Shown here in pieces: positions 11,084 through 23,224 of a DNA stretch of 64,000 nt. The stretch comes from Magicicada septendecula. Lineage: Eukaryota > Arthropoda > Insecta > Hemiptera > Cicadidae. The translations under genes and the position numbers were made by a program. Location: assembly GCA_034769895.1 (NCBI GenBank), contig CM068373.1, positions 441,173,080 through 441,237,079 on the forward strand. The letters run 5' to 3'. The stretch's first letter is position 1. Each line of letters opens with the position of its first letter. The notes beneath the pieces were generated by a model that worked only from the letters and a program-made list of their open reading frames with translations, made no database searches and was not told the DNA's origin.

Positions 11084-12830
11084 GTCTCCATATATAAATG
11101 TACACAGTTTTTTTGCAATCGACAAAAAAGAAATTGTGCTCGAATTTGCACATTAGACTTTTTTGGTGACCTCCCACCCTAATTATAATAATTATACATA
11201 ATATATATAACGAGGAAAATAAAGACTTTATACCATTTATTATATAATAATAGCTTGATTTTCTTCATTTTGAATTACAGTTAATTTTATTAGTGATGTA
11301 GGTTTTTTAGGAGTGCGTTGGAATTTTGGGGATGTATGTGTGTTTTTCAGTGTTAGGGGTTGTGAAATGTAAAATAACAATAATTCAGTTGTATTTTGTT
11401 GTTGGTGCGGTGGATTATAGTGCGTTCAGATTCAGTTTGTCGTCACGTTTGTAAAAAGAAGAGTAGAAAGTGTCTGCGTAGATATATCCCCTCATCCCAG
11501 TCACGTAAGCAGCAAGGACATGAACACTTTAAATTGAGTGCGATAGTTTTTAATGATAACAAAATTATAGTAATTCATGGCTCTATAGCGAAAAACTTAC
11601 CAAAATCTAACGCTACTCTATAAAAATCTTACTTTAAAAAAATGTACTATTGTAATTAAGGGATTTAATCAATTTTATTATTATTATAATATAATTATTG
11701 TAGATGGGTTTACTCATAATGCTCATATAATTTTGTTTGTTTCTAAATAGCGCATCAACTTATACCTTCTGTTATTGTTTTCTTGACTGTATTATTATTA
11801 TTATTATTATTGTTTATATATATATATTCGCTTGTTTTATGTTTTAAGAGAAATTATTTTCTTCAAAAAACATAGAAAAAATTGATACTGTTTCTTGTTT
11901 CTTGTTTATTTTATTTTTTTTTTTTTTAGAAACTAATATTCATGTGTTGTTCAGTTGTAATATATATATATATTATAGGATGATTATTGTTTGTGTGTGT
12001 GAGTGCGAGATTATGTAAATGGACTCAACGACAAACTACTAGTGTGTGAATATTTTGTATCGCTGTCATAAAGAAGAACTTGAGAGACATTAATAGTGTG
12101 CGCGCAAGACTGTTGTATGATAAGCTTTCAAAGTGTTATCATTTAAGTGTTATAAGTACTGCTACAATTTGTATGTGTGCGTGCTTAATATTCTAGATAT
12201 TGCATACTAAAATCTCTGTTCCATACTACTACTGTAACTGCTACTACTATAACTACTACTATGTTCTGAGTAAGCCACAGAAAACGTATATAATATATAT
12301 AACTGTGTTACCAATGTTTTGCATCAGACAACAAACTGTTGTCCTTACGAAAACAAAAAACAAACCTAATCTAGATGATGGACTGTTTGAATTTAAAACA
12401 GGAAAAATAAATTAAATGGGAATAATTTGTTTGTCTAAAAAAGTGTGTTATTTGGGCAAAAAATTAAATGTATTACTACTATATGAGATATAAAAAAGTG
12501 TTGTTATTTTTTTTTAATAATTAACATTTGTGGTTCATAGAGCTCAGGATAATCTAAATAAAACAGTCAATAGAAGAAGTGTATGTACAGTATCATTCGT
12601 GATAAAGTGATATAAAAAACTGTATAATTTTATTATTATTTTACAGAACACACAAATATTATTGGGTTTTGATTGTTATGTAAAAAGCGAATTCCAAATT
12701 ATTGACAAACTTAACAGATTTTGTGAAGTGTTTGTTGTATTTCTTCTTCTTTTATCACATTTTTCTTGATTTGCAAAAAATATTTTAAAAAATATAATAA
12801 ATAAATAAAATGTGTATTAAAAATCTGAAT
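11084..12830 (+). other. Probable ZFAND 3' UTR, several poly(A) signals
   Basis: AT-rich sequence directly downstream of the stop, with no domain-bearing ORF. AATAAA-type signals occur near 11217, 12408 and 12800, so alternative 3' ends are plausible. (TA)n and (TTA)n stretches are present. Extent is inferred from the signals only. Confidence 0.45.
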
Positions 12831-14399
12831 ATGACTGTCAGTACTGTTTTTTGTTTCTGCTCACAAGTTTGATCCTGTTTTATGTTTCACTTGATATCAC
12901 TAACATTACTCATAATTTTTATAATTATAATCATAGCTACTTAATTCATGGTGATAATCATGGTATAGAGGATTCACTGAGTTGTTCATTACTAAACATA
13001 ATTTTTTGTAACAGTTAAATGCCCATCCTTGTCGTACCCATCCTTGTTGTAGTTAGCCATTCTGGGACATTAATGAACTTACACTTTTTAAGGTTAGGCT
13101 TGTTTACCTGCTAATCTGGCAGTTGTCTGTTGTGAACCAAAGCGAACTGAAGTGACAATGTAGTGTTTGCCATCAACACTGTTATAATTTAATTTGTTTC
13201 GAGTTGAGATGTATTATAAATTCCTGTATCGTTGTAAAGGTATTAACACTTTGACGCCGGGCCCTTAACATAGTGGTCCTTTGCCCATGCCGGGCCATTT
13301 TTGCCTATATTTAAAATGCTGTAGCTTGTAAACTATATGGCAGAAATATATGCTACCGATGTTTTTATGAATATCTAAGTGTCTTCTTTAAAATGGTGTA
13401 TACTAATATATGTCATTGTGTTGGTTATGTTACCTGAAATTGGTTTTCAAAAAAGTGATGTTTTTGGAAGAAAACAAATTGGCCAAAACACATGGTGTTA
13501 CTAGAAACTTGCAATTTTATTTTTATTTGTTAGAAATGGATTAAACAATACATTACCTGATGTTACCTGAGACCTAGCAGTAATTAAAACATTTGACAGA
13601 AAAAAACCTAACAATGGAACATTGCTTTGATGGCATAAAAACAACTCCAACTGTGAAAACGTTTTTTACACATGTTGCCTGCGTTAAGAAAGTTGTTCAT
13701 ATGTTTGGTATTTTGAGTGTTGAGTAAGGTCTCCTATTGCATGGTGTCATTTATTTGGCTGAAGAAGGAAAATATGCAGGTGCACAATGAGTAATGAACA
13801 TGCGCTTTTAATGTCCAGTGTCAGTTGTAAACACTCCAGGCTGCAAATATAGGCATCATCTCCAGGTATGATAGACATAGTCGTGTGTCACATCATGATT
13901 CAAACAACCCAGTTAGTTTTACTACAGTTTGCACACGCGTTTCAATACAGATATTTTATCGCTGCTTGACTTCATTGAGTTGTGAACCAATCAAAACTTA
14001 CATAACAAAGCAGTTTTTGGTGATGGTTATATGGATGTGAAAAATATGTCTTAACAGTGGTTTTGGTATGCCAGAAACTGGAGTAAAGGTGAGATGAGTG
14101 AGTTGATCAGAAAAAATTGGAACAGTCCATTTCATCTTGTGCATGGTGCAAGTCAATGCAGAACATATAGCATGATTTAAAGCAAATTGCCAGATTACGC
14201 AAAGAGACATTGCTCTGAACCACTGAGCATGTGTTCAGAAAGAATGCATCACATTATTGAAACATTGGATTACAGAATAATCTGTCCCCGAGTACCATGC
14301 AGGAATACAAGAAGACTGTTTCTCAAGAACCGCTAGACCAGTACCTACCAGTTTCCTTTATGATTATTGCCATTGGAAATATAAACGGATAATCTATAT
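12831..14399. other. No gene seen; possible transposon end near 13246
   Basis: Intergenic AT-rich DNA. At 13246 the sequence TTAACACTTTGACGCCGGG resembles a TTAA-flanked transposon terminus, but I found no matching inverted end, so it is recorded only as a possibility. Confidence 0.3.
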
Positions 14400-14599
14400 C
14401 AGTGGTTCTCAAACCTTTTCGGACCACCATCCCATTGGCTAAATAAACTCTTCCTCTGTGCTCCCCTAAATTATCATATGTTACCCTAAGTACAGATAAG
14501 TAATTCACAGTACACACAAGGATTGGGAATAACAATTTTAAGACAAATGTTGAGTCACAGACTTCGTTTTGATAAGATCGACTTCATTGCCTTGCAGCT

Positions 14600-15225
14600 A
14601 GCGATTAATTTCATTAAATTTTAAATTTTCCCATCAGTTCTGATAGATAAGCAACATCATGTCTGATCACTTTTAGTTAATCACTGGCAAAGCATTCTTG
14701 CTTCCAAAAAACTCCAAAACGGTGTCAAAGAGATCATAAAACCATCTAACACAGTTGCCTCTAGACATCCAACGGACTTTGTATACAGCAGCAAACGTTC
14801 AGAATGTTGATCATTCTCATCACAGCTTCCAAAAAAGTCTATAATTAAGAGCTTGGGATTTAATTCTTTCACTGCAGTGATGACAGTCTGTAGTGAGTTG
14901 TGCAAGTGAATCATAAACACATCTGGGACCAAGTAGGCAACAAACCCACTATAGTGACCCATCATTGATGGTGCTCAATCGGTTGCACATGTTGCTAAGT
15001 GGGATTTCCTTCTCTTATTGAATCTCCTTTAGTGTGTGTGTGTCTCATAGCCTTGCAAATACCAGCTCTTGAACCAAACTTTCATCCTTTACAAAGCACA
15101 CATAACCTAAAAGCAAAGAAAGATTCATTGCCTGGTAAAGTTGACTCATCAAGGTGTAACGCAAAATCTGTTGTCCTTAGTACAGAGCATATAGTGTCTT
15201 CCACGTTAGCAGCCATTTCTCTTTT
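14600..15225 (-). pseudogene. hAT transposase remnant, ZBED5/DUF4371-like
   Basis: On the minus strand, 15225 downward reads M-A-A-N-V-E-D-T then T-D-F-A-L-H-L-D-E-S-T-L-P-G-N-E-S, and in a shifted frame G-Y-V-C-F-V-K-D-E-S-L-V-Q-E-L-V-F-A-R. A further block (14965-14681) begins M-M-G-H-Y-S-G-F-V-A-Y-L-V-P and continues to L-L-L-Y-T-K-S-V-G-C-L. These match, in order, well-known blocks of ZBED5/FAM200-type hAT transposases (F-A-L-Q-x-D-E-S-T ... dgA-x-x-M-x-G-x-x-S-G-F ... E-x-x-x-L-L-L-H-T-E-V-R-W-L-S). Frameshifts and stops make it non-functional. It lies inside the TIR-bounded element at 14400-17084. Confidence 0.75.
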
Positions 15226-15280
15226 CGAATTTGCACAGAACTGTTACTCAGTGGAATGGTCTTAATTATATTGTGTGGTG

Positions 15281-16150
15281 ACATATGTATACTGTTTCCG
15301 TTCTTAGCCAAATCCTGATGTAAACAAACAGGCGTGGGACACCTGAAACGCTATTTGCTACTTGAATTAGAGGTGTGTTACTCTGGCAGAAGGAGTACAG
15401 AGAGGGTACGTACAATATTGATACTGTAACACACGTAAATTGATAAATACATATAAATTGTCCTGACCAAAGTAAAATTTGTGTGACAGTGTCAGACAGA
15501 CTGACAGTGAAACATTTTATGACACCAGTTAATGGGTTTTCTTTTATTAACCGTTTAAATATCACAACAAACAAACAAAATTTATTTAAAACGAAAATAG
15601 AAGCTGTGATAATTACCAGTGTACCGAATACTATCAGTTTCTGTTAGAGAGTAATTCAATGCCTTCCATATCTGTGTCTAAACTTGTATCATCACTGAGT
15701 CAGCGTTTTTATTGATAAGATTGTTCATTGTCCACAATGACGTCCGACTTCCTTAATGTGGGCAAGTTGCCATAGCTTATCATCTTCCTTGATTATATGC
15801 TGCATACAATGACCACTTGTCTGCTGTTGTTACATTTACCGCCTTCTCAATAAATTGTTTTATGTCAAGCAGCTAATGTTGTGTTGTGGCGGGCAACATA
15901 TCTTTTCAACTGGCTCCATATTCAATACGATTCAGAATACAGTGATAAAGAGGAAGTCTTAAAACGACGATGTGCCCCGATTTAAGTCGCAAGATAACTC
16001 ACATGACTATAAAGACATTCTGCACATGCGCGTAATATATTTCTGTGTGAACAGTGTCAACGCCCCTGACCAATAGTGTTTCAGATTTGCCACGTGGGTT
16101 TGTTTACATCAGGATTGATCTAAGAACAGAAAGAGTATAAAACAGTTCTC
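15281..16150. repeat. Nested MITE with ~80-bp inverted ends
   Basis: The block around 15298-15360 (TTCTTAGCC, AATCCTGATGTAAACAAAC, CTGAAACGCTATT) is repeated inverted at about 16050-16136, and the similarity extends outward on both sides to a TATACTGTTT-type end. It interrupts the hAT element and has no gene of its own. Confidence 0.6.
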
Positions 16151-17084
16151 AGAACTTCACTACTAACAGCTGGCAGGATGAGTTCTTTGCCGATTGTATA
16201 TGATTTTCCTGACTTACCTATCAACAGTGAAATGTTGTATGATGCATGCAAACTATCAGTGTTTTGTTGTGAAGCATTGGAAAACATGTTTGACAGAGTG
16301 GGTCAGTGCTCAAATTTATCGTGGGGGGGGGGGGAGTTAAAGAAACTTAGATCCTTGTTTGCCTTGTAAGGAGGTGCCTTTTTCAAATGTTCATTTATTT
16401 TGGAAAGGTTCATGGCCTCATTAGAGAAGATTCTTTCACATATTAGGCACATTGGTAGCTGCTAGTTTGTAGGCGTTGGTATACGTCCATATTTCAGATA
16501 CTCGACGTTATGTTGTCGACATTTCTTTTGTGGAATATGGAGAAATAGGTTACATCAGAACTCAATTTCATAAAAATATTAATCTCTATATCCCAACGAT
16601 TATAATCTATAATTATTAACATTAGGCAATCTGAAAAAAAACATTCATTTAATTTTAAGCTCCTCATCATGATAACTTCAAAAATAAGGTTATGGGAAAA
16701 TACATTATATCACACTCGGTAGGCTATGTATTACCACTTTAGAACTTACCTACTAAAAGAACTTCAGTCTCAAAAACTGTGATGTTTCTGATTATATGGA
16801 ATGTTATTAAACATAATCCTGCCAACCCAACTGAGGAAGAAAACGCAACCGACTTTTCTTTTAGGAGCAAAGTAGTGTATCAAGTTGACTGTGAATGTAT
16901 ACTAAATGTCTCGATAGTTCTCAGCAGATGTCAGCACCGTCCAGTGGCAAAAACTTGAAGCGAGGATACTTCAATTTACTTGGTAGGCCCCCCCCCCCAG
17001 GAGCCCAGAATACTGTGAGCACCCACGGGGGTTATCCCCTCACCCTCTTGGGGGAGGGGGTACCACCCAGTTTGAGAACCCCTG

Positions 17085-17262
17085 ATCTAGATTCACCATT
17101 ATGACATATAGCCAATCCACTGAATATTATTGTTATTTGTCAGGCTCTTTGAGGATAAAGGTATTCAAAACAGTTGCTTCAGTGCACAGTTATGTTATCC
17201 TTTTATTGGTATGCAAAGAACATCTCTGCTCTAGTGTATACACATGGCCTAGATAAACCCTT

Positions 17263-17316
<54 letters not shown>

Positions 17317-17820
17317 GTATAGATGATGGGATTTCTAAAATTAAAACCCGCAAGTACATTATAGTTCTGTTGAGAAGGGAGTATTATTTCCAAAAGATAT
17401 TACAAAAACCTTAACTAGTACTCAGGAAACGCATTTAAGAATATGGGTTAAAAGGTGGAGTTTTACTTTTGCAACACAATACAAGAAACAATGGAACTGT
17501 GACAACCTCAAGTTACAAGCCAGATTTAGTGGCATCCAACTTTACATGTTTATGAAAAACATGGTGACATTGAAAGGTCAACATTTTCCATCTGATACCA
17601 AAATTGAATTTTCACTGCGTACACTTATAAAAAACAAACCATACATGTTTTTTAGATGGAATGATAAAATGGATTTTGGTGCTTAAAGAAATGTGTAGTA
17701 GTTATGGTGATGGTGATGAAAAATAAAGCTGTGACGTGCAAGAGAAAAATTTCCTTTATTTTTTGGGCTCTTTATTTATTATTTTTGTTTTTGTTGGATA
17801 CTTTTGACATGGAATCCATA
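17085..17820. other. No gene seen; contains (GT)n at 17266-17313
   Basis: Unique-looking AT-rich DNA with a GT dinucleotide tract of about 24 units. No coding signal. Confidence 0.6.
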
Positions 17821-17959
17821 GGTATGTAATGTCTTACTCGCACGTTTCGCGAAAATCGACCGTTATATTTCAAATGTACTTTTCGGCATACCACTATCTC
17901 ACGAACCGCTCAACCAATCCCAGCAAACCAGGTGTCAGGTGATCGAGTCACTCGGCCCC

Positions 17960-18745
17960 CTTCCAACAATAGTACTGAGAATTTTGACAACTGACTTCAG
18001 TCCGCTTCTAGGCTTTGTCTGCGTGAGGGTGTTTTTGTGCCGAAAATTTCTAAATTGCTCCACTAAAACTTAAATATCTCGGGAACTACAAGTCCGATCG
18101 CGAAAATACAAAGTGCGTTGTGATCCTCAGAACTAAATCTCTCCAATAACACCAATTCCGAGTACCAGAAGCACTCGCAGACAATAATAACATTTGAACT
18201 CAAAAATTTGAAATGCCTCGACCTAAAAATCGTGATAAAACTCGAACCAAAAATTTCAAACCGAAAACCGGCAAATCCTATGCAGAGCATCAACAGGCCT
18301 ATCGTTTGAGACTAAAATCAAAGAAATCAGCCGGGAACTTAGAAAATGGCAACCATTTGAAGACTGACGAACCCCGTCAGCGCCCAAGCGGCCCGCATCT
18401 CCGATACCTGGGTCATCCGGCGTGCCCCCAAAGCGACTCAGATCAAGCGTATGGCTAGCTAGCAAGAAAACAGACGATGAGAACATTAATAACTTGTGCT
18501 TCGACAACATTGGACCCTCGATGCTCTGCGCAGAACAGCCCGGTCCAAGTCGCCGCTTCAAAGGAGTCGACAAGGAATTCTCTAAGCACTTTATTAACAA
18601 TCCGTTCGGCTCGGTGTGTGGGATCTGCGATCGCTTGTGGTTCAAGAGTGATCTAAGACCGTGCGTACCATCATACATAAGTCTCTTGGCCACAGTGTTC
18701 GGAGCGGACGAGTACTCAAGTCCGAGTAATATGGAAGGCGTGTGA
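17960..18745 (+). pseudogene. Helentron 5' fragment: leader plus N-terminal protein
   Basis: From 18213 the plus strand encodes M-P-R-P-K-N-R-D-K-T-R-T-K-N, a Lys/Arg-rich start, then after a frameshift near 18370 continues to D-K-E-F-S-K-H-F-I-N-N-P-F-G-S-V-C-G-I-C-D-R-L-W-F-K-S-D-L-R-P. This aligns with the N-terminus of the Helentron protein at 49650 (Y-F-K-K-T-F-L-D-N-D-F-G then C-D-I-C-D-H-L-W-F-K-N-D-L-K-P), including the C-x2-C. The leaders also match: both have ATATCTCGG-GACTA and GTCCGATC-type blocks about 150 bp before the ATG. The similarity ends after D-L-R-P, so this is a truncated or internally deleted copy. Confidence 0.7.
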
Positions 18746-19246
18746 ATAAATAAAATACATTGAAACTTATGTAGCTGTTTATTTAACCAACCCTTCATTC
18801 CTTCCCAAAGCACAAGTCTGCCCATGATTCCATGTCTACCGGTAGTCCCACGACTACCAGGTTTAAATTTTTTTATATGATTGAAGGCTTTACTTAATAA
18901 TCGCTGTGTACTTTAATCGTACAACTTGGTTGAAACCTACGTATTAACCGCTCTCAAGCTTTTTAACACTCTTTATTATTGTGTATTTAAGCTTCTTTAT
19001 TACTGTGTTCAAAATTCTTTATTAACATTAGCTGTTAGTCCAAAGGAAAGCAAACAATAAAACCCTTTTAAGATGCTCTTTAAGGGACCTTGCGAAAACT
19101 GTATTAAGGAGGGATATTACAAGTAGCAGTCCTACATACAGAAACTGTGTATCTAATAATCACATTGTCTATGCAGTTTAAATACTAATTCACACAGACT
19201 GACATTTTGCCAGACGAATGTGTACTGATAAATTGTCTTGTTTATC
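18746..19246. other. No gene seen
   Basis: AT-rich stretch between the Helentron fragment and the TIR element. AATAAATAAA directly follows the fragment. The minus-strand open frame 18256-18825 is antisense to the Helentron fragment. Confidence 0.5.
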
Positions 19247-20043
19247 CAGGGTGTCTACGACCCGGGAAAACCGGGAATTTTCAGGGAATTAAGAATTTGT
19301 GGAATATTCAGGGAAAAATCAGGGAATTTCTTCGTTAATCAGGGATTTTCCTCTTGTGCTACTCTCCGTAAACGTAGTAGCGATGCTTTCGAATTTTGCA
19401 GGACGTAATCGATCGCTACTCGATTCCCGTAGTCAGCCAATGAACACTCGTTCCCAGCGCGGGACTGAAGTATGCTATTTGTTTGGTTCCCAGCGCGGAT
19501 TGGTATTTGACCCAACCTTGCGCAGGTTGTCTGTTCAGTATTGTCAAGTTAGCGGGTTTCCCGCTCAATCTTGCAGATTTAAGTTTTTGTTTAGCGGGGA
19601 CGTTTTGGAAATTTAACAATGAAAGTGTAGGGATTTAATGGATTTTCGACCTTCCACAGCGAGAAGAATATTGTTATTTATATTGTGAATATAGAGTTTT
19701 ATCGGAATTTCAACTATTTTCGCAACGTTGAAAAGTTTTGAGTGTTGGATACACTTTCGTGATTTCGCGCCGTAATAGTGTTTACATCTCTTCATTTGTT
19801 GTTTACCGGTGCTTACTGTATGTGTTGCGTTCGCGCTTGAGTGTGTTATTGTGATTTGAAATTCGTGAAATCTGTTGCGTTGTGCACGAAATCTAAAGCA
19901 GAAGCATTGCAATTAATTGCGTGCTCTTAATTCTTTAGTGGTGCGGATTAAAATGCTTTTAGTGTGATGTGCGTTCGTTGTTAAAAACACGTGGGCATCC
20001 AAATTCGTGACTGTGCAAAGTCGTTTGAAAATTCCGTTTTATT

Positions 20044-20132
20044 ATGGCGTGCAAAACTCATTTTCAGTCAGAGTGGTTGAATGACCCAAAGTTTAAATCA
20101 TGGCTAGAAGCAGTAAAGACAGCCCTTTTCGG
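20044..20132 (+). pseudogene. First exon of a transposase-like gene
   Basis: The ATG at 20044 opens M-A-C-K-T-H-F-Q-S-E-W-L-N-D-P-K-F then K-S-W-L-E-A-V-K-T-A-L-F, ending at GG|GTGAGT (phase 2). From memory, an N-terminal F-x-x-E-W-L-x-D-P-x-F-K-x-W-L block is typical of an insect transposon protein that continues with a C-x-x-C finger. That continuation is not found downstream, so this is an orphan exon left in an internally rearranged element. Upstream (19620-20043) is GC-richer and may be its old promoter or leader. Confidence 0.5.
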
Positions 20133-20380
20133 GTGAGTTGTAGGTTATGTCGGTATGCGGCCGATAGAACGACTAAGCGACTGGAATATTTGCGGCTCTA
20201 GAAAGGCAACAACTAGTCGCCAAGAGCTGACACGCGCGTCGAAGCCCGATTTGTTTACACAATCAGAATACTCGTTACAAATACAGCAGGCAGAAAAACG
20301 GGTATCGAACCATACGTGCGACGCCTCTTAGTACCGCTGTGCTGAATTTCGTAATACCAAGTGGATTCATTCAGTGGCAT

Positions 20381-20940
20381 CCTCTATGGCCAAAACCTTC
20401 GTTTACTAGGTTCGTCGATAATAACCAGTGAATCGGGAATATCTGACCACTGCGCTGACACGTTTGTGCGATTTAAAACTGCCCGATATATGTATGGCTT
20501 ATATCCGTGAAATATATAAACTTGCTGACCAGCACTGTGGTCATCATCTGTCAGCCACTGGGCTCGACCCAGATGTCGCAATCCTGCCACGGGTGTAACG
20601 ACGCAGCGCAACAATAGCATCCTCTCCAACCAAGACCTTCGTTTACTAGGTTCGTCGATAATAACCAGTGAATCGGGAATATCTGACCACTGCGCTGACA
20701 CGTTTGTGCGATTTAAAACTGCCCGATATATGTATGGCCTATATCCGTGAAATATATAAACTTACTGACCAGCACTATGGTCATCATCTGTCAGCCACTG
20801 GGCTCGACCCAGATGTCGCAATCCTGCTACGCGTGTAACGACGCAGCGCAACAATAGCATCCTCTCCAACCAAGACCTTCGTTTATTAGGTTCGTCGATA
20901 ATAACTACTGCTGAATGGGGAGTATCTTACCACTGCGGCA
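20381..20940. repeat. 240-bp tandem repeat, ~2.3 copies
   Basis: The block starting at CCTTCGTTTACTAGGTTCG recurs at 20401, 20641 and 20881 with very few differences between the first two copies; the third is partial and diverges after about 60 bp. The minus-strand open frame across it repeats the same amino acids and is not a gene. Confidence 0.9.
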
Positions 20941-21159
20941 CAACATATCTGCATCACTCACAGTGAATTGAACAGTAATTAACAGGAATCTGTTGTACTA
21001 CATCCATTAATTGATTATTAACCCTATTAATTTAAAAAATTAATTACATTAAATTACAATAACGTTTAATTAACTTATTTTTCAATCGAGTTGAATTTCA
21101 GAAATCAGTTTGAAACAAACAAAATTAATCTAATTCGAAACCTTACATTGGGGACACGC

Positions 21160-21213
21160 GTGCGCGCGCGCACACACACACACACACGCACACAGAGAGA
21201 GAGAGACAGAGAG
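21160..21213. repeat. GC/CA/GA simple-repeat tract
   Basis: Consecutive GCGC, CACACA and GAGAGA runs. No coding meaning. Confidence 0.9.
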
Positions 21214-21717
21214 TTCTCAGCAGATCCACAACTGACTTACGATATGACACAAAGCTCGCTCGCTTCATGACAAGAGAGAATGAAATCTTCATTGCGGTTT
21301 TCAAACGGGAGAATGCTAAGCTATATATTCGTGGAGGGGGGGGTTCCTACCAGCTCGTCCGCGCAAATATTGTCCACACGGACCCGACACAGAAAATGAA
21401 AATCGTTTCCAATTTCACACATGTACGAGTGCTAGGTACGTATCTTACGTCTGTTAACCACTTTACTTTCGGCTATTTTGATTTACACGTAGCTTTCAAA
21501 CTACTTTTGGACATATGTATGTATAATTACCGAATGACTTGGCTGAATTTTCGACAATCCATTCAACTCGAGTTGGTCTCTCGCCCCATGCTAACCGCTT
21601 GAGGCCCCGCGGTTCAAGTCTTGCGCGTGCTGTTTAACGTGGTTCTGCGCTGTGCCGCCCTCCTTGGAGATCCTACGTAAGCGAGGCTCGCGTGATCTCC
21701 ATTCCGAACCGATTGAC

Positions 21718-21733
21718 GGCCCTAATAAGGACC
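21718..21733 (-). terminator. Histone mRNA 3' stem-loop
   Basis: On the minus strand, 34 nt after the H1 stop codon, the 16 nt read GGTCCT-TATT-AGGGCC: a 6-bp stem with one G-U pair and a TATT loop, matching the metazoan histone stem-loop bound by SLBP. About 15 nt further on a purine-rich GGAATGGAGA fits a U7 (HDE) site. This indicates replication-dependent, non-polyadenylated processing. Confidence 0.92.
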
Positions 21734-21767
21734 AGTACCTACAGAATCGGCGCGTACGTCGTTCTGT

Positions 21768-22295
21768 CTACTTTTTCTTTGGCGAGGCTTTCGGTTGTTT
21801 CTTCACCGCCGCCTTCTTGGGTTTCGGGCTCTTGGGCTTCGCGGCGGACTTCTTTTCGGAAGCGGCTTTCGCTTTCTTGGCGGCCGGCTTCTTCTTAGCC
21901 GTGGCTTTGGCGGTCTCCTTCTTCTCCTTTGGCTTGGCCGGAGCGGCTTTCTTCACAGTGGCGGTCGTTTTGCCTCCCTCGCCCTTGGCAGCTAGCTTGA
22001 AAGAGCCGGACGCGCCTTTTCCTTTCGGTTGGACTAGAGGGCCCGTTGCCACCACCGATTTCAGATACCTTTTGATGAACGGAGCGAGTTTCTCCACATC
22101 CGCCTTGTAATTGGCGGCGATGTACTTCTTGATCGCCTGCAGTGACGAGCCACCACGTTCCTTCAGACTCTTGATAGCATTGTTCACCATGTCCGAAGTC
22201 GGCGGATGCGACGGTTTCGTCCTAGGCTTCATGCTGGCTGCGGCCGACGCTTTAGACTTCTTGGGCGTAGTGGCGGTAGTACCTGCGTCTGCCAG
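21768..22295 (-). CDS. Linker histone H1 (expected start is CTG, not ATG)
   Basis: Single-exon linker histone that binds the nucleosome dyad and linker DNA. The order is a short N-terminal tail ([12 protein letters not shown]), a winged-helix globular domain from [21 protein letters not shown] to [10 protein letters not shown], and a Lys/Ala/Pro-rich C-terminal tail ending S-P-K-K-K then TAG at 21768. From CTG it is 175 codons. The frame has no ATG before the tail: a TGA lies three codons upstream of the CTG, and the codon where insect H1 normally has Met reads CTG (22293-22295) followed by GCA GAC GCA. The first in-frame ATG is at 22232-22230, giving a 154-residue protein that keeps the globular domain. 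The uninterrupted frame and the histone stem-loop argue for recent or current function. No other histone gene is nearby. Confidence 0.9.
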   Translation of the reverse strand: MADAGTTATTPKKSKASAAASMKPRTKPSHPPTSDMVNNAIKSLKERGGSSLQAIKKYIAANYKADVEKLAPFIKRYLKSVVATGPLVQPKGKGASGSFKLAAKGEGGKTTATVKKAAPAKPKEKKETAKATAKKKPAAKKAKAASEKKSAAKPKSPKPKKAAVKKQPKASPKKK

Positions 22296-22304
22296 CGATA
22301 CCAC

Positions 22305-22600
22305 TCACAAACGCCTTTTACTGTAACAGCGGGGTGGGAGGTAAAATATTTCTTTTCGCACGCGGGTAAGAGGCAGATTCTCCTCTACGTCTATGTGCTA
22401 CGCGTTTCGTCTACAATATCTTTTCACGCGCGGGTAGAGACACACTCATCTACGTCTCTGTTAAACACGCACAGACTACACGCCGCAATACTACAACACT
22501 AAGAGAGGATTTCAAATTTACGCGCATGCGTCTGGTGACGAACGTCATCGACGGACATAACAAAAGCGGCCGCGTAGCACACAGGTAGGATGTAAGTATC
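22305..22600 (-). promoter_or_regulatory. H1 upstream region
   Basis: GC-richer sequence before the H1 frame. On the minus strand an AAATATTTTA motif lies about 45 nt before the CTG and might act as a TATA-like element, which is only a guess. CACGCGGGTA- and CACGCGCGGGTAGAG-like stretches occur twice (about 22358 and 22424). Confidence 0.3.
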
Positions 22601-23224
22601 ATTTTATTTTTTTAATAGCTTTTAATGTTGTCAATCGATCTTCATCTATTATTGTTCATCTTCAAGGCAAATAACAGGTATTAATAAATATTCATGCCTT
22701 CTCATAAAATCGCTTACATATACTCGCGGCCACAGGCCACTTGTTCATGTTACTTTTGTCATTCTGGAAAATATGATTGTGAGAAATTGCCATGACATTA
22801 GTGAAAGGCCCCTCTCATATGAATACATATTTTAAAATAAATGCAGTTTTGAGTGTTGATTCCTCTTGTAGCATATATGATGAGTGAAATGGAACACATT
22901 GGCACAGTTTGACCTTTGGTGGGAAAAAATTTAAAATGATTTTAAGCGAAGCCCTGAATATCCATAAATACGGTACCTAAATAACCTACTCTGCTCTGTT
23001 TTCAAATCTTCCATTCGTCTTGTCTTGGAACACTTTACTGCACAATGTAGCGGTCAATAGCTGTAACAAAAGCTGAAAATGTTGAGCGTTTTTTCTTTAA
23101 TCCATCTTTTACGGGGTGCATTCAGTTTGGTGACATTCTCCATGGTTAGAAATAGGAGGGATTTGGGGGGGGGGAATTTGTCCTTAGCGTACTGACGCAG
23201 AATTTGCCTGGTGTTGAAAACAGA

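Larger units (their letters stand above)
14400..17084. mobile_element. hAT element with Charlie-type TIRs and 8-bp TSD
   Basis: The left end reads CAGTGGTTCTCAAACC (14400) and the right end is the inverse of CAGGGGTTCTCAAACTGGG (ending 17084), the CAGNGGTTCTCAAAC terminus of hAT/Charlie-like elements. Flanks are ATCTATAT (14392-14399) and ATCTAGAT (17085-17092), an 8-bp duplication with one mismatch. Inside is a minus-strand ZBED5/DUF4371-like transposase remnant, a nested MITE (15281-16150), and a C-run plus G-run near the right end. Confidence 0.85.

Noticed and set aside
13246..13330. piggyBac-like terminus TTAACACTTTGACGCC
   Set aside because: No inverted partner or transposase nearby.
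18256..18825. 189-codon minus-strand ORF
   Set aside because: Antisense to the Helentron N-terminal fragment; no recognisable domain.
20384..20701. 105-codon minus-strand ORF
   Set aside because: It is read through a 240-bp tandem repeat and repeats the same peptide; no domain.
21652..22110. 152-codon plus-strand ORF
   Set aside because: Antisense shadow of the histone H1 tail, low-complexity Phe/Ala-rich.
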